Assembly (NCBI GenBank): GCA_004124875.1
Contig: SCKJ01000002.1
Span: forward strand, 248,001 to 312,000
Source of the DNA: Fidelibacterota bacterium
Lineage (GTDB): Bacteria; Fidelibacterota; Marinisomatia; SCGC-AAA003-L08; TS1B11
Direction: 5' to 3'
DNA: 64,000 nt
Every line of letters starts with the position of its first letter. Positions within the stretch are counted from its first letter, which is position 1. The notes under the pieces were generated by a model, which worked only from the letters and a program-made list of their open reading frames with translations, searched no databases and was not told the DNA's origin. Shown here piece by piece: positions 36,374-46,047 of the stretch. Made by a program: the position numbers and the translations under genes.

Positions 36374-36859
36374 ATGAACACCCCCTTAAGAAGGGCATCC
36401 CTGGCGATCCTGCTTCTGCTCACCTTTCTACCTCTCAGTCTAGCTGGGCAGGAGCGGACGCTGGGGCCTACCCCCCAGCAGATCAGGGCGCGAAAACTGG
36501 CTGACCAGTGGCGCGGCAAGAAGGTCATCTTTATCATCGAGTCGGGCGATGACATTGTTGGCCGGCCCGTGAAGGCCACCTTTTACTCCCTGACTTTGGA
36601 CGTAAACGGCAGGCGGATAGTCCTCCCCATCGACACCCTGTCCGCCGCCATCTTAAGACCCGGCCCACCGGAGCTGATGCTTTCGGCGGTGGCCGGCATA
36701 CTGGGTGGCGCGCTGGGGTACGGGGCTGTGGAGCTGACCATACCCACTGCAACCAGCGGGCAGATCCAGACGGCGGCGGCCGTTACCGGTATTTTAGCCA
36801 CGGTTTGGGGACTGCGAACATTCTACCGCAAAATCAGGTACGACCTGAAAGGAGAGTAA
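36374..36859 (+). CDS. Small exported glycine-rich membrane protein
   Basis: 161 residues from ATG 36374, which has GAGGAG 7 nt upstream; ATG 36344, overlapping the preceding stop, is less likely. The signal segment ends SLAGQE. The soluble part (30-105: KKVIFIIESGDDIVGRPV, ATFYSLTLDVNGRRIVLP) resembles the small beta-barrel of the upstream gene product. Residues about 110-150 hold a hydrophobic Gly/Ala-rich pair of helices (AVAGILGGALGYGAVEL, AAVTGILATVWGL) before a basic tail. It is unrecognised otherwise and probably cotranscribed with both neighbours; the next start is 2 nt away. Confidence 0.7.
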   Translation: MNTPLRRASLAILLLLTFLPLSLAGQERTLGPTPQQIRARKLADQWRGKKVIFIIESGDDIVGRPVKATFYSLTLDVNGRRIVLPIDTLSAAILRPGPPELMLSAVAGILGGALGYGAVELTIPTATSGQIQTAAAVTGILATVWGLRTFYRKIRYDLKGE

Positions 36860-36861
36860 AA

Positions 36862-37512
36862 ATGAACAAGCCCCGATTTCCAAAGGCAGCCGTATTTGCG
36901 CTGCTATCCACGGCGATGGTGTTGGCCCAGGAGCGTAATCCGGTGTCGTTCGATCCTGTTACAGGCCTGCCCATCATGGCGGCCCAGATCCTACCGGAGG
37001 AGACCGGATTGCCGGCCACCGCTAAAAATGAGACCGGCATCACAGCGCCCGTCGCCACCGCCTATGATCCCCTGACCGGTCTTCCTGTGGCCGCCACGTC
37101 AACGGCAACCAGACAGTTCACCTTGGACAGGGGGCCCGGCAATCTCAGCATTATCGGCTTGGCCACCAACGATGCCCGAAAGAGCCACGCTTCAGGACAG
37201 TGGCTGCTGGCTGGCGGCATGGCCAATATTGGCGCGCTGATGTTCGGCGGCATAGCAGGTGGGGTCGTGACCTCATCGCCTATGGGAGTCCTGCTGGGCA
37301 GCGTGGCCGGCGTCTATCTGGTGACGCGCACCCTGTCGAGAGTCACCGGTCCAATTGCCGTGCCCGTCGTGCTGAAAGATGTGTCGGCGTCCAAGCAGAA
37401 TATCTACAAGGACTCATACAGATTGCGCACCCAGGCGCTGCGCAAAGGCAGCGCGTATCTGGGGACGATCCTTGTGGGCGGCAGCTTGATGATGGTCATG
37501 GCGCTGCTGTGA
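36862..37512 (+). CDS. Exported membrane protein with DP(V/L)TGLP repeats
   Basis: 216 residues from ATG 36862 with AAGGAG upstream. A signal peptide (ALLSTAMVLAQ) precedes two copies of an F/Y-DP-V/L-TGLP motif (FDPVTGLP, YDPLTGLP) spaced about 43 residues apart. Residues about 115-165 form two Gly-rich hydrophobic helices (LLAGGMANIGALMFGGIAGG and GVLLGSVAGVYLV). A C-terminal helix ends GTILVGGSLMMVMALL. No family recognised. It is last in the three-gene cluster. A short paralogous tail is found 120 bp downstream (37631-37711). Confidence 0.7.
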   Translation: MNKPRFPKAAVFALLSTAMVLAQERNPVSFDPVTGLPIMAAQILPEETGLPATAKNETGITAPVATAYDPLTGLPVAATSTATRQFTLDRGPGNLSIIGLATNDARKSHASGQWLLAGGMANIGALMFGGIAGGVVTSSPMGVLLGSVAGVYLVTRTLSRVTGPIAVPVVLKDVSASKQNIYKDSYRLRTQALRKGSAYLGTILVGGSLMMVMALL

Positions 37513-37630
37513 AGTCGAGCTACGTGCGCTGCTTTAAGCCCCGGGGAGGACCGGAATCCGCCTGCTGTTCACCGGTGGTGGACCGTCACTCCGGCAGGTT
37601 CATCCGCCGCGGGAGGGAGTGGAAGGGAGG

Positions 37631-37711
37631 TTGTTGCGCAAGAGAAGCGCTTATCTCGGAGCGATTGCTGCGGCCGTCGGCCTGATGATGGTAATCAACG
37701 CCGCGCTATAA
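37631..37711 (+). pseudogene. Tail fragment paralogous to the preceding gene
   Basis: The frame LRKRSAYLGAIAAAVGLMMV ending INAAL-stop parallels the end of the preceding protein, RKGSAYLGTI...SLMMVMALL-stop, residue for residue. Only this C-terminal stretch is recognisable; 37513-37630 shows no further similarity. A GGGAGG followed by TTG at 37631 would even allow a 26-residue membrane peptide, so a tiny gene cannot be excluded. Confidence 0.55.
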
Positions 37712-37823
37712 TACAGATGTTCAGGTAAGGTATCAGTCCCTTTAATTTCAATGACAGGCAGCACGCTGTTCCGTGCTGCGTGCGGGTGGTATGCTGCCGG
37801 GTCGCTCCCAGGAGGCAATTATC

Positions 37824-39050
37824 TTGAGCAGGTTGAAAATGTATCCACGCAAGTACTTGGACATTGCCATCAAGGATCTGGTTGCCGCCCTGCTCTACTG
37901 TATGGATTATCGTCTAGATCGAACGAGCCTGATCAGGCAGCTGGAGGAACTGTGGTCCCGGGAGGACGACGCCCTGGTGGCCCTTTCCGTGAGGTCAGTT
38001 TTTGACGCCCTGCTATCGGTCCTGAAGCTGCAGGCCGGTTCAGAGGTGATCATGTCAGGTATCAATATACCGGACATGTCTGCCATCGTTCTCCGCCACG
38101 GCCTGAAAGTGGTACCCGTGGACCTCATCCACAATACCTTGCAGGTTGACATCGATCAACTGGCGCAGGCCATCAATCCCAAAACGAGGGTTGTGGTGGT
38201 GGCACACCTGTTTGGTTCGGTGATGGAAATGGAGCCCATCATCGGAATTGTTCGGGAACATGAAAATATCCTGTTGGTAGAGGATTGCGCCCAGGCATTT
38301 GCTGGCTGTTCCGGGTACCGGGGCGCTGGCCGGTCTAATGTGAGCATGTTCAGTTTTGGCGCCATCAAGACCGCCACTGCCCTCGGAGGGGCTATGGCAA
38401 GGGTTCCTGGCGCTGACCTTCGCGCCGCCATGAGGGATCGTCTGGCGTTCTATCCACTGCGTAGACGCAGCTATTTTTTCAAAAGAGTGCTGAAGTACAT
38501 GGCCCTGAAGGTTCTGTCGTATCCCGGAATTTATGGCGCCACTATCCGCATGCTTAAGGCGATGGGCATTGATTACGACGCGTTCATCGTTAAGCTCGTG
38601 CGGACCTTCAACGGCAGATCGCTGATGGACCTTATTCGGATGCAGCCGTCAACACCCTTACTCGCTTTGTTGCTGCGGCGCTTGAAGTCCTATGGGCAAA
38701 GCGATCTGGATGGGCGCAAAAGTGCGGGTCATTATGTGATCAACGCCTTGGGCAATCGGTCCGCCATACCCGGGGCTGACAATCCAAGCCACACATTTTG
38801 GTTATTCCCGCTGCTCACCTCTGATGCTGAACCGCTCATAGACTCTCTGAGACGGTCCGGTTTTGACGCCGCCTCGGATTCCACACAGTTGCATTGTGTC
38901 AGCTCTGAAACTGGTCAGGGAGCAGCGCTCGAGGTTTCAAGAAATATTATCGACACCGCCATCTATCTACCGGTGTACGAGAGCATTCCCACAAGGGACC
39001 TGGAGAGGATGGTCAGCATCGTGAATGCGTCTGCCCCGGCTGCGATGTAA
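37824..39050 (+). CDS. DegT/DnrJ/EryC1/StrS-family PLP aminotransferase
   Basis: 408 residues from TTG 37824, which has AGGAGG 8 nt upstream; the frame also opens at GTG 37773. Family features: SVRSVFDALLSVL (nucleotide-sugar aminotransferase glycine-type turn region), SGINIPDMSAIVLRHG, VVVVAHLFGSVMEMEPI, then LLVEDCAQAFAG with the Asp that binds the PLP ring, and MFSFGAIKTATALGGAM with the probable Schiff-base Lys. A hydrophobic stretch about 230-260 (YMALKVLSYPGIYGATIRM) is unusual for the family. No sugar-nucleotide genes are next to it, so the substrate is open; a lipid or surface-sugar precursor is likely. The gap to 39379 contains no supported gene. Confidence 0.8.
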   Translation: MSRLKMYPRKYLDIAIKDLVAALLYCMDYRLDRTSLIRQLEELWSREDDALVALSVRSVFDALLSVLKLQAGSEVIMSGINIPDMSAIVLRHGLKVVPVDLIHNTLQVDIDQLAQAINPKTRVVVVAHLFGSVMEMEPIIGIVREHENILLVEDCAQAFAGCSGYRGAGRSNVSMFSFGAIKTATALGGAMARVPGADLRAAMRDRLAFYPLRRRSYFFKRVLKYMALKVLSYPGIYGATIRMLKAMGIDYDAFIVKLVRTFNGRSLMDLIRMQPSTPLLALLLRRLKSYGQSDLDGRKSAGHYVINALGNRSAIPGADNPSHTFWLFPLLTSDAEPLIDSLRRSGFDAASDSTQLHCVSSETGQGAALEVSRNIIDTAIYLPVYESIPTRDLERMVSIVNASAPAAM

Positions 39051-39379
39051 TAACGGGATAACGTGTTCAGCTTTTACACGGCCGATTTTCTGCCTGACTC
39101 CCCAGTCCGGCCCGCACGACACCGTAATTTCTGGCGGTCAGTTTGCGCATCTTGTTCCAGTACTGAAGGGAGTTTTAGATTTTATCCGGCTAACAATATG
39201 TGCCCATTCCATACCAATTACACGGGATTTCGCAATGAACACGGCGCCCGTCTCGCTCCCAGCATGGGCCGCTATGACATCGGCAGGGACTGTCTGCTGC
39301 TACAATGCTTGCGCCAATATCCCATCATCGGCAAAATTCGCCCCCGCTCCTCCATTTCCTCGCACATCGGACTTCCGCC
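39051..39379. other. Gap without supported gene
   Basis: Open frames cross this stretch but have Cys/Pro/Ser-rich, family-less translations, and one continues into the end of the RND gene in antisense. No ribosome site, hairpin terminator or RNA gene was recognised. Confidence 0.5.
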
Positions 39380-42300
39380 CTATACCCCTTCCACCTCCAC
39401 TTTCGCCTCCTCCAGTAGCGCTCCCGCCTGCTCTTCACCGGCAGCGGGGATAAAGTAGTAGCTCTCCAAACCGGGAATTTTCCTGATGAGTTTTCCAATA
39501 TCATGCTGCACCATGTACAGAGAGGGCAAGAGCAGCAGGGTCAGCGGTGTGGCGAACAGGATGCCATATCCCAGCGCCAGAGCCATGGGGGCAATGAAGG
39601 CGTTATAACCGCCTAGACCGTAGGCCGTGGGCAGCAGGCCTGCCACCGTGGTGATAGAGGTCAGCAGAATCGGCCTGAAGCGGGAAGCTGTCCCTTTGGC
39701 CACCAGTTTCAGATAATCCTCGTCCTTTGTGCCCGGGCGATGGCTGTTGATGTGGTTGACCAGAATCAGTGAGTCATTAACGACCACACCCATCATGCCG
39801 ATAACGCCCATCATGGCCAGAAAGCCCAGCGGCTCGCCATGCAGTGAGAATGCCGCGATAATGCCGATCAGCCCAAACGGAATAGCGAACATCACCAGGA
39901 TCGGCTGGGTCATGGAGTTGAACAGCAGCACCAGCACCAGGTAAATGCCGATGCCGGCCATGCCCATTGCTTTCCCGAGGCTGACCATCGATTCCTGGGT
40001 TTCCTGCGCCTCCCCGCCCACCACAAAACGCATCCCCGGCCAATCGCTGGCGAGGTCAAACCGGTCCACGATAGCTTTGGTCGCCTGTAACGGCGTCATG
40101 GGACTGCCCTTCTCCAGGTCGGCGGTAATGCGCACGGCGCGGTCTCCCTGATAGTGATAAAAGGCGGACGGTCCCGGCCCGATCTCGAAGGAGGCTACGT
40201 CCTTCAGGGGAATCAGGCGTCCCTGGCGATTGGGAATCTGCAGGTCACCCAAATATCCGGGCTGCTGCCGGGCCGATTCCTCCATGATGATGCGAAACCC
40301 GACATCCTCGTCGCCGTAGCGCACTTTAGTGATCACTTCGCCATCGTAGGCCAGGCGCACATTGCGGGCAATGTCGGCCACAGTAAGGCCCAGTTGAGAC
40401 AGGCGCACATGGTCGGGGATAATCGAAACTTGCTCCTTGCCCAGCTTGTCGTCGCGGTTAATTTCAGTGACACCTTCCATCGTGCCCAGAAAGTCTACCA
40501 CTGCATCGGCAAGCGCCTTTCGGCGGGCATCGTCATTGCCGACCACGCGCAACGTGATGGCCGAACCCACCGGCGGTCCCCCCGCATCGACAAAGTAGCG
40601 GACCACCTCACTGCCAAACAATTCATCCGTGCGGGTCCGCAGCTCATCCACAATCTCATTCGCGCTGCGGCCGCGTACGTTGTAGGGGGTCAGTGTAACC
40701 GCAGACAACGCCCAATTCTCACTCTCGCCGGGCGAAAAGGGTGGCCCACCCCCTCCAGTCTGACTGCCGATCACCGTCCAGTAGGAGACCATTTCTTCTG
40801 CGGGAAGTTCGTCCAGCAGCTCTTCGATGCGATTGACCTGGTCAGTGGTAGCACGGAGCGAGGTGCCGGTCTCCAGTTCCACGATAATGTAAAACTGATC
40901 GGCAATGTCCCCGGGAAAGAGGACAAACTGCATATGTTTGCCGGCATAAGCGAAGGCTCCAATGAGCATGGAAACAAAAAAGGCGATGACGAGGTAGCGA
41001 AACCGTAGGAGCCCCATCAGCATCCGCTCGAACCCTTGGCGAATAGGAATAAACCAGTTGCGTTTGGTGACTCTGGCTCCGCCCCTCATATTAGCGCGAC
41101 CCCCGGTAACGTGCGCCGGAAGAATGGTGAGGGCCTCAACAAACGATACGGCCAGAGCCAGTATGATAATGAGCGGAAAGGCCCACATGAATTTCCCCAT
41201 GATGCCCGACATGAAGAAAAAGGGTCCGAATGCCAGTGTGGTGGTAATGATGGTGGCAAACACGGGACGCAATACGTTGTATGTTCCGTTGACGGCCGCA
41301 TCCAGAGGCAAATCGCCCATCTCTCTGCGGGTGGAAATATTCTCCGCAATCACAATGGCATCGTCAACGATCAGTCCCAGCACAATAATGAGCCCCATCA
41401 AGGTCAGCATGTTGATGGAGGCGTTAAAGAAGGGTGAGATAATGAACACTGCCATGAGAGACAATGGAATGCCCATTGCGACCCAAAAAGCAGTGCGAAA
41501 ATCGAGGAATACGAACAGCACCGCGATGACCAGGAACAGCCCTATCAGGCCGTTGGTGATCATGATTTGCAGCATACTGCGCACAAACCGCGACTCATCC
41601 GATGAGTACTCCAGTTCCACGCCGGGCGGCAAGTTGGCCCGCTCATGTTCTACCAGCTGCTTGATCTCCTCCACCACCCGGATCACATCGGCGCTGCTCT
41701 GCTTGGTGATGGTGAAGCCGATAACCGCTTTGCCGTTCATACGAAAGCGGGTTTTCTCAGGCTCGAAACCATCGCGAATGACGGCGAGATCCTTGATCAG
41801 GATACGCGGACCTTCGAACGTGGAACGGACGATGACATCCCCCACCTCCTGCGGCTCCCGGAACTGCGCCAGCGTGACGATGCTCTTGTCGGACGTGTAC
41901 GATTCAAACGATCCGCCCGTGGCACGAATATTCCGCAGCTGGATGGCCGCCATAATGTCCCTGAGCGGAATCTGGTATTCCTCCATTTTCTGTTGGGACA
42001 CTTCGATCTTGATTTCGCGGGCCAAATAGCCGGTCTTATAAACGCCGGAAACGCCCTTGATATCCTTGAGCTTTTTTTCAAATTGGCGGGCATGGGCCGC
42101 CAGCTCCGCGTAAGGAATAGAGCCCCCCATCCCCACCCGGATGATTTCGAAGTTTTCCGTCTTGATTTCGAACACGGCCGGGGCATCGGTAACTTCCGGG
42201 GGGAAGTTGGTGACCCTGTTCACCGCGTCCCTGATATCGCGTTTGAACTTTTCAGTGTCGCCGGCGCCGGAGTCCAGGGTAATGTTGATGACAGAGATAT

Positions 42301-42562
42301 TCTCGAGGGAGTAGGAGGTCATGATGTCAATGCCATCCACCGACTTCAGCTCGTTCTCCAATTTGTTGGTAACGTTTAATTCAACGTCTTCCGGCGAGGC
42401 GCCGGGATACCGGGTCGTGACCACCAGTTCATCGAGATCGACGGCTGGAAACATGTCGCGCTTCATGGAGGTGAGCGACATGTAGCCCAGCACTAAAATG
42501 CTGAAAGTGAGCAGGTTTGCCAGCAGATGGCGTTGCGCGAAATAGCGTATCAGCGACTTCAT
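39380..42562 (-). CDS. RND-family efflux pump, inner-membrane subunit
   Basis: 1,060 residues. It differs from the two RND proteins at 17-24 kb: TM1 start MKSLIRYFAQRHLLANLLTF, porter loop FPAVDLDELVVTTRYPGASPED, and TM4 GLIVDDAIVIAENISTRR with two adjacent Asp residues. The second half has GVVVNDSLILVNHINSHR. It resembles the RND group whose substrates are often lipidic or unknown in FCB bacteria. The 3' tail is Glu/Val-rich (EEAKVEVEGV). It overlaps the upstream TolC-type gene by 4 nt, so channel and pump are coupled; no adaptor gene is next to them, and the adaptor at 23805-24860 may be shared or another lies elsewhere. Part of its second porter loop recurs as a relic at 49520-49620. Confidence 0.9.
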   Translation of the reverse strand: MKSLIRYFAQRHLLANLLTFSILVLGYMSLTSMKRDMFPAVDLDELVVTTRYPGASPEDVELNVTNKLENELKSVDGIDIMTSYSLENISVINITLDSGAGDTEKFKRDIRDAVNRVTNFPPEVTDAPAVFEIKTENFEIIRVGMGGSIPYAELAAHARQFEKKLKDIKGVSGVYKTGYLAREIKIEVSQQKMEEYQIPLRDIMAAIQLRNIRATGGSFESYTSDKSIVTLAQFREPQEVGDVIVRSTFEGPRILIKDLAVIRDGFEPEKTRFRMNGKAVIGFTITKQSSADVIRVVEEIKQLVEHERANLPPGVELEYSSDESRFVRSMLQIMITNGLIGLFLVIAVLFVFLDFRTAFWVAMGIPLSLMAVFIISPFFNASINMLTLMGLIIVLGLIVDDAIVIAENISTRREMGDLPLDAAVNGTYNVLRPVFATIITTTLAFGPFFFMSGIMGKFMWAFPLIIILALAVSFVEALTILPAHVTGGRANMRGGARVTKRNWFIPIRQGFERMLMGLLRFRYLVIAFFVSMLIGAFAYAGKHMQFVLFPGDIADQFYIIVELETGTSLRATTDQVNRIEELLDELPAEEMVSYWTVIGSQTGGGGPPFSPGESENWALSAVTLTPYNVRGRSANEIVDELRTRTDELFGSEVVRYFVDAGGPPVGSAITLRVVGNDDARRKALADAVVDFLGTMEGVTEINRDDKLGKEQVSIIPDHVRLSQLGLTVADIARNVRLAYDGEVITKVRYGDEDVGFRIIMEESARQQPGYLGDLQIPNRQGRLIPLKDVASFEIGPGPSAFYHYQGDRAVRITADLEKGSPMTPLQATKAIVDRFDLASDWPGMRFVVGGEAQETQESMVSLGKAMGMAGIGIYLVLVLLFNSMTQPILVMFAIPFGLIGIIAAFSLHGEPLGFLAMMGVIGMMGVVVNDSLILVNHINSHRPGTKDEDYLKLVAKGTASRFRPILLTSITTVAGLLPTAYGLGGYNAFIAPMALALGYGILFATPLTLLLLPSLYMVQHDIGKLIRKIPGLESYYFIPAAGEEQAGALLEEAKVEVEGV

Positions 42563-44022
42563 GGTTGGTCCTCTTCCGGTGACGTCAGCAGTTCATCCAT
42601 CAAGGCACGAATCTGCAGGTTCAGCCGGTGATAGTTAGCGGCATTTTCCGCATATGACAGTGCCGCGCGCTCTTCGTTGTCCTGCCCCTGGAGGACGAAG
42701 GTGAGGTCGCCGCGGCCCTGATTATAGCGATCCAGTTCGGCCTGCGTCCGCTGGCGGGCCGTCTCTATCTGGCCCACATTGAGGGTGAGCACCTGTTCCA
42801 TATGTTCAGCCTGGATCAGCAGGCTGCGGAGCGCCGCTTCCAGCGCCAACAATATCTCGCCTCTCTCATAGTCCAACTGTCTCGATTGAAGCCGCACCTT
42901 GCGGACATCAGAGCGGGCCTTGTCATTGCCCAGAGGATAACGGAACTGCAGGAACAGGCCGGCGTCGCTCTTGTTCAGACTCATGGAGTTGTCGAATTCC
43001 GGGGCACCGCTTTTTAAGGAGAGCTGACTGCTGAGGAAAAGCTGCGGGCGGGTCAATTCTACCAGTCCCTGTTCCTGCCGAAGGAGCAAATCGCGTCGAA
43101 TGCTGAGCATGTTCAGCGGTCTCGATTGAGCCTTTAGCCGCTCAAGATAAGCGGCCACCGCTGGCCGCTCGACGCGGCTATAGAGATCTAAATCAGGTGT
43201 CTGCTCATAGAGGGCAGTGGACCCGGACAAGACCGCCAGCTCCGCCTGCTTGGCGAGCCACTGCGCTTCCACCAGCACGGTGCCTTGCTCCGCCAACCGG
43301 AGGGCGTCCTCTGACCGGAGCACATCCACCCGGTCAACGAGGTTCGCTTTGCGCTTGCTGGTCACCTGCTCGAGTTGCTGCCGCAGCAGGTCCAAACGGC
43401 CTGCGGCAATGTTCCTCTGCTCAGTCAAGACGACCCAATCGATGAATTTGAGCCCCATCTCAAGGAGCAGAGTCTCCTGATTCTCCAGCGACCGCGTTTT
43501 GGCCAGTCTCACCGTATACTGACTGACTTCGTAGCCCAGGCGGTCGAGAGACCCCCTAAAATTCTGCATGAGCGGCTGCGTGTAGGTGAGGGCCAGGGCA
43601 TTTTGATAGAATTCTGGGGGCGGAGTTATTGAGACACCAAGAATATCAATTGGTTTGATAACTTGTTCCGTGAAATCGGAGGTCCAGCCGAGCGACAGGC
43701 GTCCGCCGGTGCTCCAGAACGGTTTTTCCAGCGATCCCCCGGCAGATGTCTGCGAGATGCGGGTCGGCGTAAAGGCGCTTAATGCCAATGGACGCTGATC
43801 CAGATAGTATGGCGAAAACTGCAGCACGGCGTTTTGGCCGCCCAGGTAGCCATCGCGCACTTCAGATTCGATGATGGGAGACAGCGCCTCCCGCCCAAAC
43901 AGAGGATGATTCTGCTGCACCTGCTCCATGAAATGATCGATGCGGATGGTTTGGGCCGACAGATTTGCGCCCACGAGTACCAATGTTATGATTGATGTGG
44001 TCAGACTTATTCTCTGCGCCAT
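42559..44022 (-). CDS. TolC-family outer-membrane efflux protein
   Basis: 487 residues with a signal peptide (LVGANLSAQ). Long alternating helix and strand segments with Q/E/R/L-rich coiled coils (for example LEQVTSKRKANLVDRVDVLRSEDALRLAEQG and RTQAELDRYNQGRGDLTFVLQGQ) fit the alpha-barrel half-repeats of TolC-like channels. The LxxxxYNQGRxDLTxVL-like motif is the family mark. Trimeric, outer membrane to periplasm. It is translated just before, and overlaps, the RND gene. It is the only TolC-type gene in the window and may serve the RND operon at 17-24 kb as well. Confidence 0.88.
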   Translation of the reverse strand: MAQRISLTTSIITLVLVGANLSAQTIRIDHFMEQVQQNHPLFGREALSPIIESEVRDGYLGGQNAVLQFSPYYLDQRPLALSAFTPTRISQTSAGGSLEKPFWSTGGRLSLGWTSDFTEQVIKPIDILGVSITPPPEFYQNALALTYTQPLMQNFRGSLDRLGYEVSQYTVRLAKTRSLENQETLLLEMGLKFIDWVVLTEQRNIAAGRLDLLRQQLEQVTSKRKANLVDRVDVLRSEDALRLAEQGTVLVEAQWLAKQAELAVLSGSTALYEQTPDLDLYSRVERPAVAAYLERLKAQSRPLNMLSIRRDLLLRQEQGLVELTRPQLFLSSQLSLKSGAPEFDNSMSLNKSDAGLFLQFRYPLGNDKARSDVRKVRLQSRQLDYERGEILLALEAALRSLLIQAEHMEQVLTLNVGQIETARQRTQAELDRYNQGRGDLTFVLQGQDNEERAALSYAENAANYHRLNLQIRALMDELLTSPEEDQP

Positions 44023-44248
44023 GATTCTGCTCCCGATTCTAAAATATGTATCGCATATCCGACGCGACTATATAGGTTATGACGTTTTTATGCTAAATAT
44101 ATTGCAAAATTAATCACGCGGTATTACGGGCACCCATGCAAATGAGCGCCTTGGAGGGATCATCGCACGATTTCCTTGCGATCCGAGTGGGGAGGAACCC
44201 TCTGGCGGCCAGAGAGGCGGTGGACGGATGGGGCAGTTGCTGGCATCA

Positions 44249-44737
44249 CTACTTCAGGTTGACGAACTGCAGCGGCACCGGCAGATCGGCTCCTTTGAGC
44301 AACCCGATCACCGCCTGAAGGTCGTCGATCTTCTTGCCTGTCACCCGCACCTGGTTGTCCTGGATGGCCGGTTGCACTTTCATTTTCTGCTCCTTGATCA
44401 TTTTGACGATCTTCCGGGCAGACTCCTTGTCGATGCCCTCGGAGATTCCGGCCACGCACTTTACATCGCCGTGAGCGGTCGCTTCCACCTGACCGAATTT
44501 GAGATTCTTGCCAGACACCTTACGCTTGGCGAAGTTTTCCACCAGCATGCCCTGTAAGGTTTCCATCTGCATTTCGCTGCCGGCGACCAGATTGATTTTC
44601 TTTTCCTGTCTGTTCAGGTTCACCTGGGTATTGGTATCGCGGAAGTCGTAGCGCCGGGCCACCTCCTTCAGCGTGTTGTTGACGGCATTATCCACCTCCT
44701 GAAGGTTGATCTGGTTGACAATATCAAAGGAGGGCAT
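44249..44737 (-). CDS. yajQ: YajQ-family nucleotide-binding protein
   Basis: 162 residues, full length for the family. The start MPSFDIVNQINLQEVDNAVNN is diagnostic, followed by RRYDFRDTNTQVNLN, KRKVSGKNLKFGQVE, IVKMIKEQKMKVQPAIQDNQVRVTGKKIDDLQAVI and the end QFVNLK. Members bind nucleotides or c-di-GMP in some species, or tRNA; here the role is open. An AGGAACC site precedes the ATG. A truncated copy with the same leader is at 46885-47130. Confidence 0.93.
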   Translation of the reverse strand: MPSFDIVNQINLQEVDNAVNNTLKEVARRYDFRDTNTQVNLNRQEKKINLVAGSEMQMETLQGMLVENFAKRKVSGKNLKFGQVEATAHGDVKCVAGISEGIDKESARKIVKMIKEQKMKVQPAIQDNQVRVTGKKIDDLQAVIGLLKGADLPVPLQFVNLK

Positions 44738-44773
44738 GGCTTGGTTCCTGTTCCAGTTAGAAAATTATTTCAG

Positions 44774-44793
44774 CGACATGTTAATAAGGGACG
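44774..44793 (-). repeat. Shared upstream motif, copy 1
   Basis: ACATGTTAATAAGGGACG, 40-55 nt upstream of yajQ. Related copies stand upstream of the yajQ fragment and of the GNAT gene. It may be a promoter element carried along with a duplicated leader. Confidence 0.4.
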
Positions 44794-44853
44794 TCCCGCA
44801 GGGCAATGAAGTATGAACGGCGGGGCCAGCCCATTTAGCGCTTCAGGACAGGC

Positions 44854-46047
44854 CTATGATCGAAATAGCGTCGCTTCACGGTTGAACCAGATCACGCATC
44901 CCCAGATACTCACTCCGGCCAGCACCAACAGCGATACATACACCTCGGCCAGGTAGAACGGGTTGATGCTGCCCGCGAGCAGATCCTTGGTTGCCAGGGC
45001 GACGTTCAGGATGGGTACGAGGGCGGTAGTGGCATTCAGTTCGATTCCAGGCAGCAATCCGATCATTGCGGGAAAAATAATGGCAATATTCAAAGGAGTG
45101 ATGATACTTTGGGCTTCCTTGAATGACCGTGCATAGATCGAAAGGCTGAGAATCACCGCTGCGAAAAAGGCGGTAAGGGGCAGTATCAGGGTAAACAAGA
45201 AAAATACCATCCGGAGGCCGAGCATATCCGTGATTACATCCAAAATGTGGGCGGGCATTTCGGGAAAGCTATGCATAGCCAGGAATATTCCCAACAAGGC
45301 GAGGAGCGCAGTCGCTACCCCGGCGGCCATCACCACCAATAATTTCCCTATTACAATCTCCAGCCGCGCGGCAGGCGTTGAGAGCAACGTTTCGAGTGTA
45401 CCGCGTTCCTTCTCGCCGGCGCCCAGGTCGATACCGGGATACATGGCCCCCATAAATCCAAAAATGATAAACATATATGGCAGGAAGCCACCGACCGCTT
45501 CGGCTATTTTTTCCTGCATGGTGGCCAAATCCGTCTGCTCTATTTTAATGGCATCAAACAGATTTGGGTCCAACTTCAGACGCTTGACGCGTTCGTTGAC
45601 AATCTCTCGATCATACGCTTCAATCAGATCAATCAGCCGGTCTTTCGCAGTGCCGAAAGCATCGGAGCCTTGGAAAATAATCTGGACCTGGGCCTGTTGA
45701 TCACCGGCAATCCGGATCAGGAAATCCGGTGCCACAAGTACCGCCCCGGCCAGTTCCTCGCTGGTAATCATGTTGACGAGGCTGTCTTCTTCGATGCCAT
45801 TTATGAGTAGCAAGCGCTCATCGGCTTCGAACCGGGCGTAAAGTTCAGGCGCATACTCGATTCCAAAAAAGGCAATTCTTTGCTGTTGCCGCTCAGCCTT
45901 TTCGAATTGAGCTGACTGAATTCTCGTAACAGCCAACAGCAGGAGGGGGATCAGCAGCAACGGCATACCTACCATAATCATCAAGGTACGGCGATCCCTG
46001 AGGGTGTCCAGCGCCTCTTTGCGGAATATGATCCAAATCCTCCTCAT
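44854..46047 (-). CDS. ABC-2 type exporter permease (NatB-like)
   Basis: 397 residues. The N-terminal helix begins KEALDTLRDRRTLMIMVGMPLLLIPLLLL, the usual opening of NatB/CcmB-like ABC-2 permeases. A large extracellular domain (about 40-185: FGIEYAPELYARFEADERLLLING, SEELAGAVLVAPDF) follows. Then five or six helices include GEKERGTLETLLSTPA, the conserved cytoplasmic loop of NatB-type proteins. It pairs with the ATPase just upstream (no gap, TAGATG). Substrate unknown; Na+ export is only a family-level guess. Confidence 0.88.
   Translation of the reverse strand: MRRIWIIFRKEALDTLRDRRTLMIMVGMPLLLIPLLLLAVTRIQSAQFEKAERQQQRIAFFGIEYAPELYARFEADERLLLINGIEEDSLVNMITSEELAGAVLVAPDFLIRIAGDQQAQVQIIFQGSDAFGTAKDRLIDLIEAYDREIVNERVKRLKLDPNLFDAIKIEQTDLATMQEKIAEAVGGFLPYMFIIFGFMGAMYPGIDLGAGEKERGTLETLLSTPAARLEIVIGKLLVVMAAGVATALLALLGIFLAMHSFPEMPAHILDVITDMLGLRMVFFLFTLILPLTAFFAAVILSLSIYARSFKEAQSIITPLNIAIIFPAMIGLLPGIELNATTALVPILNVALATKDLLAGSINPFYLAEVYVSLLVLAGVSIWGCVIWFNREATLFRS

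Noticed and set aside
39063..39458. 131-codon plus-strand frame after the aminotransferase
   Set aside because: Cys/Ser/Pro-rich, no ribosome site, and runs antisense into the RND gene end.
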